Notes: generated by a model from the sequence alone, not told the origin. A stretch of DNA of 64,000 nt from JAMXLO01 sp963812505 (GCA_963812505.1 CAWEVM010000005.1:124001-188000), one strand, 5' to 3'; positions 16,482 to 25,617 are shown, counted from the stretch's first letter. Numbers and translations are program-made.

Positions 16482-17458
16482 CGGGGCGCGGGCAACCGGA
16501 TGGTCACCGGCATGCCCTGGCGAACACGGTCGTCGGGGTTCTCGATCCGGATGCGCAGCCGATAGACGAGCTGCGTGCGCAATTCGGGGGTTTCCACCGT
16601 CTTGGGCGTAAACTCCGCGGCGGGCGAGACATAGCCGATGCGGCCGCGATAGGACCTGTCCACGCCATCGGCAGTGACGGTGACCTCCGTGCCCGGCGCG
16701 AGGCGAGGCAGCAGCGGTTCAGGGGCGAAACTGCGCACCCAAACTTCGTCGTCCAGCGCCATCGAATAGACGTTGGCGGCGGGCAGCACCACGGTGCCCG
16801 GCTCGATCACCCGCGTCATGATCGTGCCGTTTGCCGGCGCAACCAGTTTGGTTCGTGCGAGCTGTGTGCGTGACAGATCGACTGTGGCCTCGGCGGCCCG
16901 CAACTGGGCGCGTGCGGCGGCGATGTCCTCGGCGCGTGGTCCATTGACCGCTTCGGTGAGCGCGGCCTGTGTCTGGTCAAGTTTGGCGCGGCCGGCATCG
17001 AGCGCCATGCGGGCGTCGTCGAGGAGCTGCCTGGTCGAGGCGTTGCTGGCGGTGAGGCTCTTTTGCCGCTCGAATGTCGCTTCGGCATTGGCGAGCGACG
17101 CCTGCGCGGCGGCGAGATTGGCCCGCGCCTGGTCGACGTCCTCCGGCCGCGTTCCTGCAACCAGCACATCGAGCTGCGCCTTGGCGGCATCGCGTCGTGC
17201 GGCGGCGAGATCGGCGGCACTCTGGTATGTGGCGGGGTCGAGTTTGGCGATCGTCTCGCCCTGCCTCACCCGATCGCCTTCGTGCTTTGGCATGGCGAGG
17301 ACGGTGCCTTCGGCGTTGAACGACAGGTCGACCTGGCGGATCTCGACATTGCCGTACAGCGTGCCCGGTGGCGCCGTCGCCGTCAGCCGCTGCGCGGCCA
17401 GCCAGGCGATACCGCCGATAACAGCGGCTGCGACAACGGCAAAGGCGGCACGTCTCAT
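16478..17458 (-). CDS. HlyD-family membrane fusion protein (YbhG-like)
   Basis: Periplasmic adaptor of the exporter operon, 326 residues. A single N-terminal membrane anchor (FAVVAAAVIGGIAWLAA) is followed by a biotinyl-lipoyl-like half motif (GTVLAMPKHEGDRVRQGETI), a long Ala/Arg/Gln-rich coiled-coil hairpin (about residues 75-195), the second lipoyl half (VAPANGTIMTRVIEPGTVV) and a beta-barrel domain. The lead position in the operon, with overlapping ATPase and permease genes downstream, matches the ybhG-F-S-R order. A TolC-like outer-membrane partner is not encoded in the window. Confidence 0.9.
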   Translation of the reverse strand: MRRAAFAVVAAAVIGGIAWLAAQRLTATAPPGTLYGNVEIRQVDLSFNAEGTVLAMPKHEGDRVRQGETIAKLDPATYQSAADLAAARRDAAKAQLDVLVAGTRPEDVDQARANLAAAQASLANAEATFERQKSLTASNASTRQLLDDARMALDAGRAKLDQTQAALTEAVNGPRAEDIAAARAQLRAAEATVDLSRTQLARTKLVAPANGTIMTRVIEPGTVVLPAANVYSMALDDEVWVRSFAPEPLLPRLAPGTEVTVTADGVDRSYRGRIGYVSPAAEFTPKTVETPELRTQLVYRLRIRIENPDDRVRQGMPVTIRLPAPR

Positions 17459-17682
17459 CTGGCAAGGTCCTGGGCAACGGCGCCAAGCAGATTAACGCCT
17501 TGGCCAGCCGCCGCCTTGATCCAGGTCAGTCGCGGGACCGAACGTGCCTGCACCACATCACAGCACACAGCGCCACAAGCGTATGGCTTTCGAAACAAAA
17601 GCGCCTGCCGGTAACGGGATTGAAACCGCGTCAGTGCATATCACTGGCGTTCCCCGCCTTCGTCTGCCGCGGTTGGCCTGTG

Positions 17683-18033
17683 ATGAGAGATATGGTCCTC
17701 AAGTATCCTGCCCGACCACCCACCCCGGTCGAGCGAGCGTTGGTGGTTGAGTGGCTTGCTGCCGCAGGAGATGTCGCGCTGGCCTACGTAAGCACTCGCG
17801 ACCACGATGACCCTGCGCTCAAGGACAGGATCGTCGTTATCACAGACCCAGCCAAGGGGCCCTCACACCTCGTCCACGCACCACTCGGCCGCAACATCTG
17901 GATGGTCTTCTCGACCGGTCGGAGAACCAAGGTGCAACGCTTCAAGTCCTTGAAAGCCGCGCTGAACTCGATCAGACCGGTGCTCAGTGAAGCCGAGGCG
18001 ACGGGCGAGGCGTTTGGTATCAGACTGCACTGA
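17683..18033 (+). CDS. Hypothetical protein, 116 residues
   Basis: Not recognised. From the ATG at 17683 the frame gives a small basic protein without signal peptide or membrane segment. It has an N-terminal helix (VERALVVEWLAAAGDVALAY), a beta-rich middle (DRIVVITDP, HLVHAPLGRNIWMVF) and a lysine-rich end (KVQRFKSLKAALNSI). Amino-acid composition is protein-like rather than shadow-frame-like, and no better frame exists here. The in-frame ATG at 17500 would add 61 residues of unlikely composition. A second in-frame ATG at 17692 is also possible. It sits between the exporter operon (divergent) and the enolase-superfamily gene (convergent). Confidence 0.5.
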   Translation: MRDMVLKYPARPPTPVERALVVEWLAAAGDVALAYVSTRDHDDPALKDRIVVITDPAKGPSHLVHAPLGRNIWMVFSTGRRTKVQRFKSLKAALNSIRPVLSEAEATGEAFGIRLH

Positions 18034-18045
18034 TTTCGCGCGCCG

Positions 18046-19140
18046 TCACCCCACCCGATACGCCGACACCGCCTTCTCGTCGAACTTCAGCCCGAGCCCA
18101 GGCTTGGTGGGCAACACGAGTTGTCCCTTCTCGATCGCCGGCGTCTCTTCGTAGAGCTTCAGCATCCACGGCATGTATTCCACGGTCAGCCCGTTCGGCA
18201 CCGCGGCGATCAGGTGCAGATGCATCTCGGGCACCACGTGGCTGACCACCGGCAGGTTGAACGCCTCCGCCATGCCGGCCACCTTCAGCCACGGCGTGAC
18301 ACCGCCGACGCGGCACAGGTCGATCATCACGTAATCCACCGAGCGCGTCTCGATCATGTTGCGAAACGGCACGATGCCCCACACGTACTCGCCGCCGGCG
18401 ATCGGCGTGGACAGCGCCGCGTTGATGCGCGCCAGGCCCTGGTAGTCGTCGCAGGTGGTGACGTCCTCGAGCCAGAACAGCCCGACATCGGCCACGCGGT
18501 GACCGATGTCGATCGCCTGCTCGACGCGCCAGCGCTGGTTGATGTCGCACATCAACTTGATGTCGGGCCCGATCGCATCGCGAACCACGCGCACGCGGCG
18601 CACCTCTTCGGCCGGCGACGGATTGCCGGGGAGTGCCATTTGCGTCTTCATCTCGATGAAGCCCTTGTCCACCAGGCGGCGCGCGGCGGTGGCGGCCTGC
18701 GCATCGGTCAGCCCGCGGCGCAGCGAACCGGACGCATACGTGTTGACGCGATCGCGCGCGCCGCCGAGCAGCTTCCACAGCGGCTGCTCCAGTGCCTTGC
18801 CCTTGATGTCCCACAGCGCGACGTCGATTGCCGAGACCGCCAGCGTGTAGATGCCCGAGCCACAGGAATCGCCGGCCGCCGCGCGGAGCTTGCGCAGGAT
18901 GGCCTCGATCCGCATGGGGTCCTCGCCGATCAGCAGCGCGCACAGTTCATCGACCGCGGTGCGCAGCGTGCCGGTGAGCGCGCCGCCGTAGAAGGTGAGG
19001 CCGATGCCCTCGATGCCGGAATCGGTCTGGATGCGGAGAATGACGATGGGACGCAGGCGACCGGCCTCTTCCGGCATGTCGGCCAGCGGGTCGTCTTCCG
19101 GAATGCGCAGAATGGTGGTCTCGGTCCGGGTGATCTTCAT
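18046..19140 (-). CDS. Mandelate racemase/muconate lactonizing enzyme family protein
   Basis: Enolase-superfamily enzyme, 364 residues, that abstracts a proton alpha to a carboxylate on a Mg-bound substrate. Visible elements are the N-terminal capping domain with a flexible loop (TFYGGALTGTLRTAV), the KGFIEMKTQ strand carrying a catalytic Lys, metal ligands in CDINQRW, FWLEDV and AGGEYVWG, and a His-containing SHVVPEMHLH at the last strands. The ATG at 19140 is preceded by GGAGGA. The upstream GTG at 19155 would place that site inside the gene. The substrate, probably a sugar acid or hydroxy acid, is undetermined and no pathway partner is adjacent. Confidence 0.9.
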   Translation of the reverse strand: MKITRTETTILRIPEDDPLADMPEEAGRLRPIVILRIQTDSGIEGIGLTFYGGALTGTLRTAVDELCALLIGEDPMRIEAILRKLRAAAGDSCGSGIYTLAVSAIDVALWDIKGKALEQPLWKLLGGARDRVNTYASGSLRRGLTDAQAATAARRLVDKGFIEMKTQMALPGNPSPAEEVRRVRVVRDAIGPDIKLMCDINQRWRVEQAIDIGHRVADVGLFWLEDVTTCDDYQGLARINAALSTPIAGGEYVWGIVPFRNMIETRSVDYVMIDLCRVGGVTPWLKVAGMAEAFNLPVVSHVVPEMHLHLIAAVPNGLTVEYMPWMLKLYEETPAIEKGQLVLPTKPGLGLKFDEKAVSAYRVG

Positions 19141-19213
19141 CGCTGTCTCCTCCACGTGTTGCGGCGGAGGATAGCGGACGGGCCACAGGCTGATAAGCGC
19201 GCCCGATTATCGG

Positions 19214-19603
19214 TCAGGCGGCGAGCAGACCCAGATGCTCGCGCATCGGATCGAAATCCCTGTCGTCATGCAGCAGCATATGGTGGTGCTCGATGCAGTA
19301 AGTGCCGATGATCAGGTCGGGCGTCTTACGAATTGTGATGCCCTTCGCTCGCAACGTTCGATAGTTGCGGGCTGCCTGTGCTGCGATGATATCGCCGAGC
19401 ATCGGGACGACGTCAAATGCGCGCAAATCCCTCGCCAAACGCGCGGCGTGACGGCCGTCGGACGCACCACGCAGCACTTCCAGGAATACGATGTCGCCAA
19501 CCAACAGAGGCTCCCGCCCGAACAGCGCGCGCAGCAAACCCACTTTTGCTGAGATAGCGTTGCGGAAGTGCGCAATCCAAATCGAACTGTCTACGGCAAT
19601 CAA
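19214..19603 (-). CDS. vapC: VapC-type PIN-domain ribonuclease toxin
   Basis: A 129-residue PIN-domain protein, predicted Mg-dependent endoribonuclease toxin. Acidic active-site positions are visible in AVDSSIWIAHF (start), FLEVLRG, TPDLIIGTYC and HDDRDFDP. The start is placed at TTG 19603 because it gives the standard IAVDSSIWI beginning and overlaps the vapB stop as TTGA (19600-19603). The longer frame from 19645 runs into vapB. The antitoxin gene is immediately upstream. Confidence 0.88.
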   Translation of the reverse strand: MIAVDSSIWIAHFRNAISAKVGLLRALFGREPLLVGDIVFLEVLRGASDGRHAARLARDLRAFDVVPMLGDIIAAQAARNYRTLRAKGITIRKTPDLIIGTYCIEHHHMLLHDDRDFDPMREHLGLLAA

Positions 19604-19800
19604 TCCGTCCAGCCCTTGCGCATTTCCTCCAGATCGCCTTCCCAACCGATGCCGGCCAGATCGGCGCCCGCCCGCTTCTGGCGATGCAGTTTCACTACAC
19701 GGCGCAACGCCTCCTCCACCGTCGCGCGCTTGGTGGACTGCCCTGTCGCCGCCATCGCTTCTTTCAACAACTCGTCGTCGATGTCGATATTCGTGCGCAT
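19600..19800 (-). CDS. vapB: VapB-type antitoxin
   Basis: A 66-residue protein with the ribbon-helix-helix start MRTNIDIDDELLKEAMAATG followed by STKRATVEEALRRVVKLHRQ, typical of antitoxins paired with PIN toxins. The C-terminal LAGIGWEGDLEEMRKGW segment is of the kind that inserts into the toxin active site. The ATG at 19800 is preferred over the GTG at 19803. It precedes and overlaps vapC. Such antitoxins usually repress their own operon through the RHH domain. Confidence 0.88.
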   Translation of the reverse strand: MRTNIDIDDELLKEAMAATGQSTKRATVEEALRRVVKLHRQKRAGADLAGIGWEGDLEEMRKGWTD

Positions 19801-19867
19801 CACAGCCTCATGTGTATATTCGGATCATACGATACACATCCATGGCTTCGCAACAGATGAGCCAGCC

Positions 19868-20395
19868 TCACTCCCGCCGTCGCGTGATGGACCACACCGT
19901 GATGTCCCACGCGTTGTGGATACCAGCCAACAGCAGCAATGTCAGAGATACCGCAAGCACCGCCCAGCCCTCGGCCCGTTCCATCCCCAGCAGGACGCCT
20001 GCGGCGGCCTCACCCAGATAGGTGACGACTGGGAGCACGGCGTACCAGGTACGGTCCTCCAGATCGATCTTGGCCGCCAGTCCGTCGCGCGCCGCATCGC
20101 GCCAGACAAGGCCGCAATACCCTATCCCGACCAGCGCGCAGACCAGGACCAAAGCGCCGAGTACCGTCCAGTCGTTGATCGGCGCCAGCAGGATCAGCGA
20201 CACCACCAGCACGCTGCTGAAATGCACCACGGTGGCGGACAGGAATATGCGCATCGGCGCGCGCCGGTCAGTGGAGAACACGCCGGACGCAACTGATGCG
20301 GCGACGAACAGCAGGGCGACCAGAGTGCCTGCCGCTGTGCCGAGCAAGGTGTAGAATTCGTGCCAGCTCGTCAGCTCGTTGCTCAGCGCCTGCAT
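19868..20395 (-). CDS. Predicted membrane protein, unknown function
   Basis: A 175-residue protein with about five hydrophobic segments (TLVALLFVAASVASGVF, LVVSLILLAPI, VLGALVLVCALVGIGYCGLV, VTYLGEAAAGVLLGM, VLAVSLTLLLLAGIHNAW). It ends in a short basic tail, SITRRRE. The ATG at 20395 is one base after the stop of the upstream regulator gene, so it is probably translated from the same message. No family was recognised. The position immediately behind a fatty-acid/glyoxylate-type regulator is the only functional hint. Confidence 0.72.
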   Translation of the reverse strand: MQALSNELTSWHEFYTLLGTAAGTLVALLFVAASVASGVFSTDRRAPMRIFLSATVVHFSSVLVVSLILLAPINDWTVLGALVLVCALVGIGYCGLVWRDAARDGLAAKIDLEDRTWYAVLPVVTYLGEAAAGVLLGMERAEGWAVLAVSLTLLLLAGIHNAWDITVWSITRRRE

Positions 20396-20396
20396 C

Positions 20397-21794
20397 TCAG
20401 CGTTTCCACGTCTCGAATCGATACGGCGCCACGCCGGCCAATTGCGGATCCAGTGCCAGGCGATGCTCCAGTGGTGGAAATGCCCGGCTGCGGCAGTCCG
20501 GACGGTCGCATAGCCGGCACGACAGGCCGATGCCCACTTTCGCACGCTCCAGGTCCAGTCCGTCGGCATACGCCACCGCGTCGGCGTGCGCGATGCCGCA
20601 GCCCATTGCGACGACATGCGTCGGTCGTGGCTCGCCCCACGTCCGAGCCGGACGCGTCACCGTACGTCCAAAGCAGAGATAGGCCGTGCCGTCTGGCAAT
20701 TCCGCCACCTGCACCTGCAACACGCCAGGCTGCGCGAAAGCTGTATGCACGACCCACCTTGGACACGATCCGCCGTAGCGCGCGAAGGGGAAGCCCGCGG
20801 CGGAAAAGCGCTTTGATACATTGCCCGCCGGATCGACGCGGACGAAGAAGAACGGCACGCCGCGCGCGCCTTGTCGCTGCAAAGTCGAGAGGCGATGGCA
20901 CGCCTGCTCGAATGACACGCCAAAGCGCGACGCCAGTGCCTCGACGTCGTGGCGCAAGGTCGCCGCCGCGCTCAGGAACGCCGCATACGGCATCAGTAGG
21001 GCGCCCGCGACATAGTTGAGCAGGCCGACCCGGATCAGCATGCCGGCTTCCGCGGACGAGGGTGCGGTCTCGGCGAGGACGGCTTCGACGGCCTCTCGCG
21101 CCTCCATCAGCGCAAGCTGGAACGCCATGTGGAAGCCGCGGCTTTCGCGCGGCAGAGTCTCCGACAGCACCAGCATGCGTGCGCCCGGGTCGTAGCGGCG
21201 CAGCGCGCCGTCCAGGGACTGCACGGTGACGGTAAGTCCATGCGTCCGCCGCAGGCGTTCGGCAATGGCGTGGTTCATCTCCGCCGGCGTGGCACCCAAC
21301 TCGGCGGCGATCGCCTCAGCCGCCGTTTCGAGAGGCGGGAAGTGATTACCCCGATCGTCGAACAGGTCGCGTGCCTCCTCATTGGGCAGCAGCACTCGCC
21401 GCCCGGAGGGCAGGGCGATGCCGCCGGCGTCCTCGCGCGCCACGCGCCAGGCCCGATACAGCGCCAGCACCGCGTGCGCGGCATTCGGTGCAACGACGGC
21501 AAGCTCGGCCACTTCCGCCTCCGGCACCGCATCGGCCGAGAGCAGCGGATCGGCGAATGCCTCGCGCAGCGCTACCTCAAGCTGGCGCTCCGAACGGCCG
21601 GACAGGGTGGCGAGGTCCACGCCCAGCGTCTCGCCCAGCTTGATCAGCAGCGATGCGGTCACCGTGCGCTGGTCGTGCTCGATCAGGTTCAGATAACTGG
21701 CTGAGATGCCCAGGCGCACCGCGAGTGCCTGCTGGGTCAGGCGACTTTCGGAGCGTAGTCGGCGGATCGTTCGCCCGATCAGCGCGCGGGCCAT
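20397..21794 (-). CDS. XRE-family regulator with ImmA/IrrE-like and DUF2083-type domains (ScfR/RamB-like)
   Basis: A 465-residue regulator of the short-chain acyl-CoA-responsive group. Residues 1-60 form an XRE helix-turn-helix (LIGRTIRRLRSESRLTQQAL, GISASYLNLIEHDQRTVT). The middle resembles the ImmA/IrrE metallopeptidase fold, but the zinc motif appears as FHMAFQLAL, so peptidase activity is doubtful. The C-terminal domain has paired cysteines (LSCRLCDRPDCRSRAFPP). RamB and ScfR relatives control glyoxylate-cycle or propionate genes. Divergence from aceA across 136 bases makes aceA the likely target, and autoregulation is plausible. Confidence 0.88.
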   Translation of the reverse strand: MARALIGRTIRRLRSESRLTQQALAVRLGISASYLNLIEHDQRTVTASLLIKLGETLGVDLATLSGRSERQLEVALREAFADPLLSADAVPEAEVAELAVVAPNAAHAVLALYRAWRVAREDAGGIALPSGRRVLLPNEEARDLFDDRGNHFPPLETAAEAIAAELGATPAEMNHAIAERLRRTHGLTVTVQSLDGALRRYDPGARMLVLSETLPRESRGFHMAFQLALMEAREAVEAVLAETAPSSAEAGMLIRVGLLNYVAGALLMPYAAFLSAAATLRHDVEALASRFGVSFEQACHRLSTLQRQGARGVPFFFVRVDPAGNVSKRFSAAGFPFARYGGSCPRWVVHTAFAQPGVLQVQVAELPDGTAYLCFGRTVTRPARTWGEPRPTHVVAMGCGIAHADAVAYADGLDLERAKVGIGLSCRLCDRPDCRSRAFPPLEHRLALDPQLAGVAPYRFETWKR

Positions 21795-21930
21795 GATTTA
21801 CATCCTTTACAGATTGCCAGCCCTCTCAGTGAAGGCGACGACAGGATTACGAGGCATCTTGGCAGATTTGCCGTGCACTTCGCACCTGCAATGTCAATTC
21901 TTAACTCACTCGAAATTCCAGGAGACACCG
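21795..21930. promoter_or_regulatory. Shared control region between the ScfR/RamB-like gene and aceA
   Basis: A 136-base divergent intergenic region, less G/C-rich than its surroundings. It contains GGCAGATTTGCC (around 21858-21869), a short dyad reminiscent of the TTTGC-containing sites of RamB-type regulators. A GGAG ribosome-binding site stands before aceA (21921-21924). Promoter boxes could not be assigned confidently. Confidence 0.45.
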
Positions 21931-23265
21931 ATGCATCTCATCCCCGACCCCGAGCGCTTCGACGGCATCCAGCGCGACTACACGCATCAGGATGTGCTTC
22001 GCCTTTCCGGCCGTTTCCGCATCCGCCACACGCTGGCGGAGATGGGTGCGACACGGCTCTGGCAGCTGCTGAAGACCGAGCCGTTTGTGCCGACGCTCGG
22101 CGCGCTCACCGGCAACCAGGCGGTGCAGCAGGTCAAGGCGGGGCTGCAGGCGATCTACCTGTCCGGTTGGCAGGTCGCGGCTGACGCCAACACGGCGGGC
22201 CAGATGTATCCGGACCAGTCGCTGTATCCGGTGGATTCCGTGCCGAATGTGGTGCGGCGGATCAACAACGCGCTGCGCCGCACCGACCAGATCGCGCATT
22301 CCGAGGGCGACGACAGCACCTACTGGATGGCCCCGATCGTGGCAGATGCGGAGGCCGGCTTTGGCGGCGCGCTGAACGCATTCGAGCTGATGAAGGCGAT
22401 GATCGAGGCCGGGGCGGCCGGCGTGCACTTCGAGGACCAGCTCGCCTCGGAGAAGAAGTGCGGCCACCTCGGCGGCAAGGTGCTGGTGCCGATGGCGCAG
22501 CACATCCGCACGCTGAACGCGGCACGGCTGGCCGCCGACGTCGAGGGCGTGCCCACCGTGCTGCTGTGCCGCACCGACGCGCACTCGGCGCAGTTGCTCA
22601 CCACGGACGTAGACGAGCGCGACCATCCGTTCATTTCCGGCGAGCGCACGGCGGAGGGGTTCCATCGCATCCGGCCCGGCCTCGGCGTGGAGTACGCGAT
22701 CGCGCGCAGCCTGGCGTTCGCACCGTATGCCGATCTGCTGTGGTGGGAGACCAGCGAGCCGGATCTGGGCGAGGCAGAGCAGTTCGCCGACGCGATCCAC
22801 CGGCAATTCCCGGGCAAGATGCTCGCCTATAACTGCTCGCCCAGCTTCAACTGGCGCAAGAAGCTCTCGCCGGAGCGTATTGCCGGGTTCCAACGCGATA
22901 TCGGCGCGATGGGCTACAAGTTCCAGTTCGTCACGCTGGCCGGCTTCCACAGCCTGAACCTGGCGATGTTCGATTTGGCGCGTGGCTACCGGGAGCGGGG
23001 CATGGCGGCCTATTCGGAGCTGCAGCAGGCGGAGTTCGCCGCGGAGGCCGCTGGCTACACCGCCACGCGGCATCAGCGGGAGGTAGGTGTGGGCTACTTT
23101 GATGCGGTGGCGACAGCGGCATCAGGCGGCCACTCGTCGACGACCGCTTTCTCCGGCAGCACCGAGGCGGCGCAGTTTCACGACACACCCGCGGCACCGC
23201 AGGTGCATCAGGGCGACGATGAGGTGCTGGTGCATGACCACGAGTGGGCAGTGGCGGCGAAATAG
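21931..23265 (+). CDS. aceA: Isocitrate lyase
   Basis: First enzyme of the glyoxylate bypass, cleaving isocitrate to succinate and glyoxylate. 444 residues. Diagnostic segments are the active-site KKCGH in SEKKCGHLGGKV, the substrate region YWMAPIVADAEAGFGG, NCSPSFNW, and TLAGFHSLN. The ATG at 21931 follows GGAG. The in-frame extension to 21706 overlaps the divergent regulator and is not used. The C-terminal 20 or so residues (HQGDDEVLVHDHEWAV) are an acidic tail beyond the core fold. Malate synthase is not in the window. The divergent ScfR/RamB-like gene is the presumed regulator. Confidence 0.96.
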   Translation: MHLIPDPERFDGIQRDYTHQDVLRLSGRFRIRHTLAEMGATRLWQLLKTEPFVPTLGALTGNQAVQQVKAGLQAIYLSGWQVAADANTAGQMYPDQSLYPVDSVPNVVRRINNALRRTDQIAHSEGDDSTYWMAPIVADAEAGFGGALNAFELMKAMIEAGAAGVHFEDQLASEKKCGHLGGKVLVPMAQHIRTLNAARLAADVEGVPTVLLCRTDAHSAQLLTTDVDERDHPFISGERTAEGFHRIRPGLGVEYAIARSLAFAPYADLLWWETSEPDLGEAEQFADAIHRQFPGKMLAYNCSPSFNWRKKLSPERIAGFQRDIGAMGYKFQFVTLAGFHSLNLAMFDLARGYRERGMAAYSELQQAEFAAEAAGYTATRHQREVGVGYFDAVATAASGGHSSTTAFSGSTEAAQFHDTPAAPQVHQGDDEVLVHDHEWAVAAK

Positions 23266-23277
23266 GCCACCGGTGGC

Positions 23278-23299
23278 GGGGCGCGCGTGATCGCGCCCC
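23278..23299 (+). terminator. Hairpin downstream of aceA
   Basis: An 8-base-pair stem GGGGCGCG/CGCGCCCC with a 6-base loop begins 12 bases after the aceA stop. The following bases (GGCTTCCC) are not U-rich, so termination strength is uncertain. It could also act as an mRNA 3' stabiliser. Confidence 0.55.
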
Positions 23300-23360
23300 G
23301 GCTTCCCGGCTATAGAGGGCGGAGTTAACACCCTCTCCGAGCCGAGGAGTCGCTTGCAAG

Positions 23361-25499
23361 ATGCCGTTCAAGGTCGAAGTCGGTCCCCCGCAGGTAGCCA
23401 TCCACAACGCGCAGACCGTGCTGATCACCGACCCGGACGGGGGGGTGAAGCTGGCTTCCGAGAAAGGCCTCTACTTCCTCGACACCCGCCTGATCTCCGG
23501 GTGGATGATCTTTGCCAACGGCGAGCCGTGGGATCTGCTGAACGGCGGCTCCGTCACCTCCAGCACCGCCAGCATCCACCTCACCAACCGGGCTTTCCTC
23601 AGCGAGGACGGCGCCGTGCCTGCGCGCAGCCTGGGCTTCGTCATCGGGCGCCGGCTCGGCGGCGGCATGCACGAGGACCTTGACATCACCAATCACGGCC
23701 GCCGCCCGGTCAGCTTCAACCTTGAGATCGACATCCAGTCCGACTTTGCCGACGTGTTCGAAGTGAAGCAGAACCGCATCGTGCATCGTGGCCGCATCAC
23801 CAGCGAGTGGTCGGACGCCAATCAGCGGCTGCGCACGACCTATCGCAACCAGGACTTCCTTCGTGCGGTTCAAATCGGCGCGCGGCGAGAGGATCAGCCG
23901 GCAACCTATGCGAATGGCCGGCTCAGCTTCGAGGTTCGGATTGCGCCGACCGAGACCTGGCACTGCTGCCTGCTCTACGACCTGATCGACGGCAACCGGC
24001 ATTTCCACGCACCGCACGAGTGCGCGCATCAGGGCAAGCGGGATACCGACTGGCAGGAGACGGTGCTGAAGATCCGCACCAGCAACGAGGAATTTTATCG
24101 CGGCTATCGCCAGGCGATCGAGGACATGGCGGCGTTGCGTCTGCCGATCGCCGGCACCGACCAGATGGTGTTCGTGCCCGCCGCGGGCCTGCCGTGGTTC
24201 ATGGCGCCGTTCGGGCGCGACAGCCTGATCGTGTCCTTGCAGAACATCCTGATCTATCCTGAATTCGCGCGCGGCGCGCTCGACGTGCTGGGCCGTTGGC
24301 AGGCGAAGGAACGCGACGACTATCGCGACGCCGAGCCGGGGAAGATCATGCACGAACTGCGCTACGGCGAGCTGGCGCATTTCAAACTGATCCCGCACAC
24401 GCCGTACTACGGCACCGCGGACGCGACACCGCTGTATCTGATCACACTGCATGCGGCGTGGCGCGCCACCGGCGACCGTGCGTTGCTGGAGGGGCATCTT
24501 GCGACGGCGGAAGGCTGTCTCGACTGGATCGACAACTGGGGCGATCGCGACGGCGACGGGTTCCAGGAGTACCAGACGCGCTCGCCGGTCGGCTACGAGA
24601 ACATGGCCTGGAAAGATGCCGGCGATTCGATGAACTATCTTGACGGTACGCCGGTAAAGGGACCCAAGGCGCTGTGCGAGCTGCAGGGCTATGTCTACGA
24701 CGCCTGGCTGCGCATGGCCGAGATATACGACGAACTCGGGTGCGCTGGCCCCGCCGCGGCACTCCGCGACAAGGCGGCCGCGTTGTTCAAGCGCTTCAAT
24801 GACGCGTTCTGGGACGAGGACAGCGGCTACTACGCCTTCATGCTGGATGGCGAGAAACGCAAGGTGCTGAGTGTCGCTTCGAACCCGGGCCATCTGCTGT
24901 GGTCGGGCATCGTGCCGCCCGACCGCGCAGCGCGTGTGGTTGCCCGGCTGATGCGATCCGACATGAATTCGGGCTGGGGCATCCGCACGCTGTCGACGGA
25001 ACACCCCGCGTTCAATCCGTATTCCTATCAGAACGGCTCGGTCTGGCCGCACGACAACAGCCTGATCGCACTCGGCTTCAAACGCTACGGGTTCACGCGC
25101 GAGGTGGGCCAGGTCGCCCGCGACATCTCGCGCGCAGCAGGACACTTCCTGCTCAATCAGTTGCCGGAACTGTACTCCGGGGTGCAGCGTGGCGATACCG
25201 ACTTCCCGGTGCAGTATCTCGGCGCCAACGTGCCGCAGGCGTGGGCCGCCGGGTCGGTGTTCGCGCTCTTGCAGGCGATCCTCGGCATCACACTCGATGC
25301 GCCACGCGGCCGCATTCATGTTGATCCCGCGTTGCCGGCCTGGCTGCCCGACATCACGCTGTTCGACCTCAGGTTGGGCCGGCGCAGCATCGACATCCGC
25401 TTCTGGCGCGACGGCGAGGCGACACGTTTTGATGTGCTGCGCGGTCCGGCAGAGATTGTGGAGCAGCAACGCTTTCACATGGTTGCTGCGCCGACCTGA
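23361..25499 (+). CDS. Amylo-alpha-1,6-glucosidase / glycogen-debranching-type glycosidase
   Basis: A 712-residue cytoplasmic protein. Residues 1-230 match a GDE_N_bis-type N-terminal beta domain (VLITDPDGGVKLASEKGLYF, DTRLISGW). Residues 250-700 form an (alpha/alpha)6 glycoside hydrolase barrel with WFMAPFGRDSLIVSLQN, GDRDGDGFQEYQTRSP and SYQNGSVWPHDNSLIALG, where catalytic acids are expected. Related enzymes debranch alpha-glucans, and some act on other carbohydrates. No glycogen synthase or phosphorylase is adjacent, so the in vivo substrate is unclear. A GAGGAG ribosome-binding site is rather far (11 bases) from the ATG. Confidence 0.88.
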   Translation: MPFKVEVGPPQVAIHNAQTVLITDPDGGVKLASEKGLYFLDTRLISGWMIFANGEPWDLLNGGSVTSSTASIHLTNRAFLSEDGAVPARSLGFVIGRRLGGGMHEDLDITNHGRRPVSFNLEIDIQSDFADVFEVKQNRIVHRGRITSEWSDANQRLRTTYRNQDFLRAVQIGARREDQPATYANGRLSFEVRIAPTETWHCCLLYDLIDGNRHFHAPHECAHQGKRDTDWQETVLKIRTSNEEFYRGYRQAIEDMAALRLPIAGTDQMVFVPAAGLPWFMAPFGRDSLIVSLQNILIYPEFARGALDVLGRWQAKERDDYRDAEPGKIMHELRYGELAHFKLIPHTPYYGTADATPLYLITLHAAWRATGDRALLEGHLATAEGCLDWIDNWGDRDGDGFQEYQTRSPVGYENMAWKDAGDSMNYLDGTPVKGPKALCELQGYVYDAWLRMAEIYDELGCAGPAAALRDKAAALFKRFNDAFWDEDSGYYAFMLDGEKRKVLSVASNPGHLLWSGIVPPDRAARVVARLMRSDMNSGWGIRTLSTEHPAFNPYSYQNGSVWPHDNSLIALGFKRYGFTREVGQVARDISRAAGHFLLNQLPELYSGVQRGDTDFPVQYLGANVPQAWAAGSVFALLQAILGITLDAPRGRIHVDPALPAWLPDITLFDLRLGRRSIDIRFWRDGEATRFDVLRGPAEIVEQQRFHMVAAPT

Positions 25500-25617
25500 A
25501 GGCGCTCGCCGAAGCGGGGTCAAAACAGTGTCAATCCGGAACAGTGAGGTAGCTCACTGAATTCGGCCGAGCGTCCATCTAGCTTGTGTTTAGATCGATA
25601 GGATAAGGAACACGAGG

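Noticed and set aside
23325..25523. 732-codon minus-strand open frame opposite the glucosidase gene
   Set aside because: Antisense to a gene with clear motifs. The long antisense frame is a codon-bias artefact.
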